Positions 16,401 to 20,223 of a stretch of DNA of 20,223 nt are shown here, piece after piece. The number at the start of each line of letters is the position of its first letter. Position 1 is the first letter of the stretch. The stretch is from NCBI GenBank assembly GCA_964385695.1, contig CAYLQA010000053.1, positions 1 to 20,223 on the forward strand, written 5' to 3'. The DNA comes from CAYLQA01 sp964385695 (lineage in GTDB: Bacteria > Desulfobacterota > Desulfobulbia > Desulfobulbales > Desulfurivibrionaceae). Made by a program: the position numbers and the translations under genes. The notes under the pieces are model-generated. The model worked only from the letters and a program-made list of their open reading frames with translations. It was not told where the DNA came from and ran no database searches.

Positions 16401-17099
16401 CTTTCCGCGCCAAACGATTTAGAAGATTTGGTTGCCCGTGAGCTGCAAAATTATGGTTTTTTAAAAGAAAAGTGGACGCACACTGTCTCAACGAGTCTCT
16501 GGCAGGTTATGAAGACCAACCTGCTGGGCAAACAAAAACTCACACTTTCCGATATACCGCTCAGCCAACGTTTGAATGAATTGCCTTTTACCTTTCCGGT
16601 TGCCGGCCAAGGTAACTCTGAGCCGGTTTTTACTGCCAAGGCGTTAAGTGAAGCTTTTAAAGAAGATGCCGGGGTAATGAGCGGGCAATATGTCGCCGAG
16701 ATAGCGCATCTTTCTTTTGCTCCTTTACAGGGGTATCTCAAGGGGTTTATCGATTTAGTCTTTGAACATAACGGCAAATGGTATCTTGCCGACTATAAGA
16801 GCAACCATCTCGGTGAACACCGTGAGGATTATAACCCTGGGCAACTGGTCTCAGCCATGGAACAGCATCATTATTTTCTGCAATATCATATTTATACGAT
16901 TGCTCTCCATCGCTATCTCACGCATCGCGTGCCCGGGTATAGTTATAAGAAAGATTTCGGCGGAGTATTTTACCTCTTTATCAAGGGGATGCATCCTGAC
17001 TCTGGATCTGATTATGGAGTGTTTTTTGACCTGCCGCCATTAAAGAGAGTGGAGAGGTTGTCCAATCTTTTTGCCCAAACAGGGGGTGACGTAAGATGA
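13461..17099 (+). CDS. recB: RecBCD helicase-nuclease subunit RecB
   Basis: 1212 residues (E. coli 1180). An N-terminal SF1A 3'-to-5' helicase has Walker A EASAGTGKTYS (K26), motif Ia VVTFTEAATAELHERI, STIHGFCRRIL, Walker B LIDEFQDTDPVQYR near 383, GDPKQAIYGFRGADIYAY near 414, motif V TVHKSKGLEYPIVY near 735 and motif VI LYVAVTRAK near 805. The C-terminal nuclease domain keeps the catalytic set: H970 in FFHMIFE, D1098 in GFIDLVF, and D1111 and K1113 in ADYKSNH. The D-to-D spacing of 13 equals that of E. coli D1067/D1080. It should be a fully active ATP-dependent nuclease that degrades linear DNA and, after a Chi-like signal, loads RecA. Overlaps both neighbours by four bases, so translation is coupled. 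Confidence 0.97.
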   Translation: MSQPFDIFSIPSQGVQLIEASAGTGKTYSISSLYLRLLLEKKLRVEEILVVTFTEAATAELHERIRSRLRLAADGFENNRDNNDPVIKELLASSCDYKADLMRLKLAVCEIDQASVSTIHGFCRRILKQNAFESGISFDLELIADTSDLLTEIVNDFWVSKSCELNNKQFALLQSQIGHDELSSLMGLAVKHRDFPLFSVSGSADLNQAFELFTSSYASVHEIWQADKDTIVDEIMSCDGFKAEVRKDLAQGLLNRLEGYLVMPEPSSYIIPQGCNCFSQAKLQDPDGGVCTKKAIKSGVIPQHTFFAAWENLVTQAEWLKQASAKNIMAEAVLFARLQITKRLNEQNLQSFDDLLYGLDRALKSSSGARLLRLIRRQFPVALIDEFQDTDPVQYRIFSSIYRDQPSLGLYLIGDPKQAIYGFRGADIYAYLGAAQMVGDAAYTMSINWRADNMMVQAVNELFSFTEGQGPFFDERIAYHPISARPEARDNWHSPQLGQAPLQFINISDQFPLTRERHPKKDFEDALPRLVAEDISGLLASDACIADKQVVPGDIAVLVRTNEQALAIQDALRRCRIHSVLKSKASVFSSKEALDLYRLFAAVADPASDSKLRVALVTDVLGLTANSLADLNEDERLWQEQVSRFQFWRDTWLTHGIMQMIRVIFEEYNVPARIIEFDNGERRLTNLRHIAELMQDKGQEQHLSPVRQVAWLYKQIERKSKGQEAELRLESDEQAVQLVTVHKSKGLEYPIVYCPYLCMGKNPARQKKFTSLHDPLDNWQGKVVLFPEQEQLAQDQQQEFAENLRLLYVAVTRAKHCCKILWAAPKGYENSALAYLLHAPSSPAAAQESLHTFTTYLRGVSFNALSQELRDKSAVSSSWVIRDLLPASSQPRIETGITVTELSCRQVSHRLDQSWRMSSFSQLSQHGSSATIFGSRDYDAFSSEQVEKTTGSDLPLADFPKGAVAGNFFHMIFELADFAALSAPNDLEDLVARELQNYGFLKEKWTHTVSTSLWQVMKTNLLGKQKLTLSDIPLSQRLNELPFTFPVAGQGNSEPVFTAKALSEAFKEDAGVMSGQYVAEIAHLSFAPLQGYLKGFIDLVFEHNGKWYLADYKSNHLGEHREDYNPGQLVSAMEQHHYFLQYHIYTIALHRYLTHRVPGYSYKKDFGGVFYLFIKGMHPDSGSDYGVFFDLPPLKRVERLSNLFAQTGGDVR

Positions 17100-18886
17100 A
17101 AATTTTAGAGCGTCTCATAGCCACCCAGGTGCTTTCCGATTTTGACCGTTATTTTGTCAGAACCCTGCAGCGTATCGAACCGGATGTGCCAAGGGAAGTG
17201 CTTTTGGCAGCCGTTTTTACCCGCAAGGCTGTTGAGTCCGGTCATGTTTGCCTGCATCTTGATCACCTTGTCAACGCTGCTCTTCAAGACACAGGGAGTG
17301 AAAAAGTTGATTTGAGCTGGCCGACTTTACCCGAGCTGCAAAAGAGCCTTGCCGATTCCGGATTGGTCAGTGACGGCAGCCAAGTGACTCCTCTGGTCCT
17401 TGAGGATGACCGTCTTTATTTGCAACGCTATTGGTCATATGAGGAGCAGTTCGTTCGTTTTATCAGGCAGAAATGTCTTGATCGGCCAACAGAGGGTAGA
17501 GATTTAGCGGAAAAGCTCATCCGCGAGGTGTTTAGTGACTTGCCTGCGGAATCAAGCAAGGAGCAGCAGCAGGCCGTACTCAAGGCCATATTGAACAACT
17601 TTACCGTGATAAGCGGCGGACCAGGCACAGGTAAAACCACAATAATCATCCGTATCCTTGCGGCACTCATCGCTCTGGCGCACGCTAACGGAACAGCCTC
17701 TTTAAAAATGCTTCTGTTGGCGCCCACAGGCAAGGCCGCTGCCAGGTTGAGTGACTCCCTTACTCATCAGCTTAAATCCTTGTCCGTGCCAGAGGCTGTA
17801 ACGGCACAGATTCCTGTCCAGGCAGCCACTATCCACCGTACCCTTGGTTACCAGCCACAATCGCCGACTTCATTTCGCCATAATGCTCAAAATCCATTGT
17901 CATCAGATGTAATTATTGTTGATGAGGCTTCAATGGTTGATATCGCCCTGATGGCTAAGCTCTGCGATGCCGTGCCGAAAAAAGCCCGACTTATCCTTCT
18001 TGGGGATAAAGACCAGCTTGCTTCTGTGGAATCCGGTTCGATTCTTGGTGATATCTGCCAGTTGGCATCCCAAGGGGATGTGGGTGAGGCCACAGGGAAA
18101 GAAATTTCTACTCCCAAAGGGCATGTTGTTGAACTGACAAAAAGCTTTCGTTTTTCCGGTCAGCAAGGAATAGCCGTATTAGCACAGGCTATCAACCGCG
18201 GTGATGAAGAGCGGTGCTTTGAGGTACTGGCCTCGGATCAATTTCCTGATGTACGGCTATACTCATCAGCGAATCACGAGAATCGGCAGCAAGATTTTTT
18301 AGATTTATGCCTTGCCGGTTTTAAAGAGTATCTCTCAGCCGAAACAGCGCTGGCCGCTTTACATGAGTTTGCACGTTTTCGAGTGTTATGTGCTCATCGA
18401 CAGGGTCCTGCCGGTGTTGGCAGGATGAATGCGCTTATCGAGCAGGGCTTGACCCAACACGGCTTAATTTATCCCTACAGTGAATGGTATGGTAGACGGC
18501 CGCTACTTATTACGAGCAACAGTTATTCCGTGCAGCTTTTTAACGGTGATACCGGGCTTATCTGGCTGGAAGGAGAAGGCAAAAACAGTACTGCCTGTTT
18601 CTACGGGGAAGATCAGACAACACTACGTAGCCTTGCGCCGCTTCGCTTGCCGGAATTGCTTACCTGCTATGCCATGACGATCCATAAGAGCCAAGGCTCA
18701 GAGTTTGACGATGTGGTCATTGTCCTGCCTGAAGCTGATTCACCGCTTTTAACGAGGGAATTGCTTTATACGGCTGTGACACGAGCAAAAAGAAAAGTGA
18801 GTATATTTGCAAGCAGGGAGTCGATTCAGGCAGCCCTTGCAGCCAGGGTGGAACGGGCGAGTGGGATACGGGAAAAACTCAGCTAG
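17096..18886 (+). CDS. recD: RecBCD 5'-3' helicase subunit RecD
   Basis: 596 residues (E. coli 608). An N-terminal RecB-binding domain (about 1-110) precedes an SF1B helicase: Walker A ISGGPGTGKTTI with K180, LLAPTGKAAARLSDSL, Walker B VDEASMVD with D276-E277, LLGDKDQLASVESGSILGD, ELTKSFRFSG, and near the C-terminus AMTIHKSQGSEFDDV and LLYTAVTRAKRKV. RecD is the fast motor on the 5' strand and controls nuclease use in the complex. The short N-terminal domain and linkage to recB identify it as RecD rather than RecD2. It is the last gene of the operon. Its 3' end overlaps the convergent diguanylate cyclase gene by 8 bases, leaving no intergenic terminator. Confidence 0.96.
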   Translation: MKILERLIATQVLSDFDRYFVRTLQRIEPDVPREVLLAAVFTRKAVESGHVCLHLDHLVNAALQDTGSEKVDLSWPTLPELQKSLADSGLVSDGSQVTPLVLEDDRLYLQRYWSYEEQFVRFIRQKCLDRPTEGRDLAEKLIREVFSDLPAESSKEQQQAVLKAILNNFTVISGGPGTGKTTIIIRILAALIALAHANGTASLKMLLLAPTGKAAARLSDSLTHQLKSLSVPEAVTAQIPVQAATIHRTLGYQPQSPTSFRHNAQNPLSSDVIIVDEASMVDIALMAKLCDAVPKKARLILLGDKDQLASVESGSILGDICQLASQGDVGEATGKEISTPKGHVVELTKSFRFSGQQGIAVLAQAINRGDEERCFEVLASDQFPDVRLYSSANHENRQQDFLDLCLAGFKEYLSAETALAALHEFARFRVLCAHRQGPAGVGRMNALIEQGLTQHGLIYPYSEWYGRRPLLITSNSYSVQLFNGDTGLIWLEGEGKNSTACFYGEDQTTLRSLAPLRLPELLTCYAMTIHKSQGSEFDDVVIVLPEADSPLLTRELLYTAVTRAKRKVSIFASRESIQAALAARVERASGIREKLS

Positions 18887-20159
18887 CTGGATGAATTTGA
18901 GTTTGGTTGCGGCCGCCTTCTTTTGCGGCATAGAGCTTTTCATCGGCAATACTGATCATCTCTTCCAAGGTTTCCTTTGGTTCGGCGCAGATCCCAACGC
19001 TGACAGTAATAAAGGTTTGCATAGAGCCGATGTCGATGGGGGTTGTTTCAACTTTTTTCCGCAGGCATTCAAAAATTTCAAAAACGTTTTCTTGGTTCAT
19101 GTTCACCACCATGACAGCGATTTCCTCACCACCATAACGGCAAACTACGTCTGTTTCCCTGAAGCGATTTTGTAGAATCAAAGAGAGCTCTTTGAGGACA
19201 ATATCTCCGGCATCATGCCCATAGGTGTCGTTAACGTTTTTAAAAAAATCAATATCAAATAGGGCGACGCCTAACTCAATATGACCGCGCCGGGCACTGG
19301 CCACAAGTTTACGTCCCATTTCAAAGAAATACCTGCGATTAAACAGGCCGGTGAGATAATCCCGGTTTGAGCTTTCTGTTATCTGATGAATATACTCCAA
19401 GAGGTCGACGTTCTGATTTACCCGGCAATAGAGTTCCTCACTGGAAAATGGCTTGCTTAAAAAATCATTGGCCCCGTTTTTGATAAATTGGGCGGACATG
19501 GTGGTGTTGCCACGGCTGGATATTCCCAATATGGCAAGTTCGTTTTTAGCAAAATGGCGTCGGATATACTTGGTGAGCTGTAATCCGCTCATCTTAGGCA
19601 TATAATAGTCCGTAAGTATAAGTTTGATATCCGTGATGTCTTTAATGATCTCTACGGCCTCGATACCGTTAGAGGCGTAATAAACATCATACTGGTGGAT
19701 GGTGAGCAGGTTGCACATCTCAAGCCTGGCAGATTTTGAGTCATCCACCACAAGTACCTTGATGTCTTTGTTTTTGGAAATGCGCCGGACAACGCTGATA
19801 AGATAATCAATATTGTTCGGGTTTTCCTTGAGGACATAATCAACGATCATTTTCCCCCAAAGTGTTTCCTGCAGTTGTCTATTATATTTACCGGCAAAAA
19901 CGATGACCGGGATATTTCTGGTCAGCACATAGTCGACAACTTCATTGCCTGAGGCATCCGGCAGGGTGAGATCAAGGATGGAAAGAAAATAATCATCCCC
20001 CTTTTTAGCTATGAGGGTGACCGCTTCAGCAAAAGTGCCAGCAACATCTACCTTAATAGCAAGGCGGCTTTCAATCTTGTCGGCAACCATTCGGGCAAGG
20101 GATTTGCTGTCTTCGACAAGAAGAAGTTTGCGTGCTGAGTCGCTTTCTTTGGAAACCAT
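18879..20159 (-). CDS. REC-REC-GGDEF diguanylate cyclase response regulator
   Basis: 426 residues from ATG 20159. Receiver 1 (about 10-125) has E16-D17, D63 and K111 but F88 where a switch Thr/Ser is normal. Receiver 2 (about 133-250) is complete: VVDDSK, D184 in TDYYMPKMSG, the Ser in GISS, and SKPF. A C-terminal GGDEF domain (about 265-426) starts DYLTGLFNRRYF and carries GGEEI at 343-347 plus an inhibitory I-site RETD (334-337) five residues ahead. It therefore likely makes c-di-GMP with product feedback, in PleD-like domain order. No good ribosome site is seen before ATG 20159; an in-frame TTG at 20180 would add seven residues but abuts a hairpin. No sensor kinase is nearby. Confidence 0.93.
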   Translation of the reverse strand: MVSKESDSARKLLLVEDSKSLARMVADKIESRLAIKVDVAGTFAEAVTLIAKKGDDYFLSILDLTLPDASGNEVVDYVLTRNIPVIVFAGKYNRQLQETLWGKMIVDYVLKENPNNIDYLISVVRRISKNKDIKVLVVDDSKSARLEMCNLLTIHQYDVYYASNGIEAVEIIKDITDIKLILTDYYMPKMSGLQLTKYIRRHFAKNELAILGISSRGNTTMSAQFIKNGANDFLSKPFSSEELYCRVNQNVDLLEYIHQITESSNRDYLTGLFNRRYFFEMGRKLVASARRGHIELGVALFDIDFFKNVNDTYGHDAGDIVLKELSLILQNRFRETDVVCRYGGEEIAVMVVNMNQENVFEIFECLRKKVETTPIDIGSMQTFITVSVGICAEPKETLEEMISIADEKLYAAKEGGRNQTQIHPAS

Positions 20160-20178
20160 AGGGAATAAAAAACTAAAC

Positions 20179-20204
20179 AACCACCGACTGCAAGTCGGTG
20201 GGTT
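20179..20204. repeat. strong hairpin at the right edge, possible IS200/IS605-type end
   Basis: CCACCGACT (20181-20189) and AGTCGGTGG (20193-20201) form a perfect 9-bp stem with loop GCA; AA and TT outside can add two pairs around a bulged G. It lies 21 bases before the diguanylate cyclase ATG. On the minus strand it is followed by a T-rich run, so it could instead act as a terminator for a gene beyond the window. Short-loop, bulged GC hairpins mark the ends of IS200/IS605 elements, but no transposase is visible here. Confidence 0.4.
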
Positions 20205-20223
20205 TAAATTCGCGGACTGAAAG

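Noticed and set aside
20206..20223. Right-edge sequence ending CGGACTGAAAG looks like the 3' end of some CRISPR repeats.
   Set aside because: Only one copy is present with no spacer-repeat pattern, and it cannot be tested at the window edge; a second hairpin is as likely.

Overview
The window reads as chromosomal core-genome DNA of a Gram-negative bacterium. Moderate GC, an IspH/FtsY/DnaJ operon, a stand-alone NifU-C protein, a YkgJ cysteine-cluster protein, CheV and a complete RecBCD together suggest a member of the Desulfobacterota, most likely Desulfobulbales-like. This placement is inference from gene content and protein flavour, not a database result. No rRNA, tRNA, CRISPR array or complete mobile element was found.

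Layout. (1) 1-4264, plus strand: a tight operon of ispH (isoprenoid precursor synthesis), ftsY (SRP receptor), a membrane-anchored DjlA-like J-protein, a DUF3524/GT4 glycosyltransferase closely resembling animal GTDC1 (the tRNA-queuosine mannosyltransferase), and a decayed DUF1178 gene. (2) 4291-6713, minus strand: glgB (glycogen branching enzyme) followed by a small 63-residue protein of unknown function. (3) 6714-7044: a 331-base spacer holding a minus-strand intrinsic terminator, a doubtful 55-codon minus-strand ORF and a good plus-strand promoter. (4) 7045-8578, plus strand: yqgE, a YkgJ-type cysteine-cluster protein and rlmH (23S rRNA methyltransferase), meeting a minus-strand NifU-like Fe-S protein one base after rlmH. 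(5) 8802-9021: a divergent regulatory region with back-to-back promoter candidates and a 20-bp imperfect palindrome. (6) 9022-9993: cheV. (7) 10084-18886: recC-recB-recD, with four-base ATGA overlaps joining the three genes. (8) 18879-20159, minus strand: a REC-REC-GGDEF diguanylate cyclase that overlaps the recD end by 8 bp and has a strong hairpin just in front of its start.

How the genes fit together: the first operon links envelope and membrane-protein biogenesis (isoprenoids, SRP targeting, membrane J-protein) to a probable tRNA-modifying sugar transferase. RecBCD is the double-strand-break repair and foreign-DNA degradation nuclease. CheV and the diguanylate cyclase are separate signalling genes flanking it. 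The most interesting points are the bacterial GTDC1-like enzyme, RecC changes at the positions that read Chi in E. coli, the DUF1178 gene caught in decay, and the hairpin at the right edge that may be the end of an IS200/IS605-type element.
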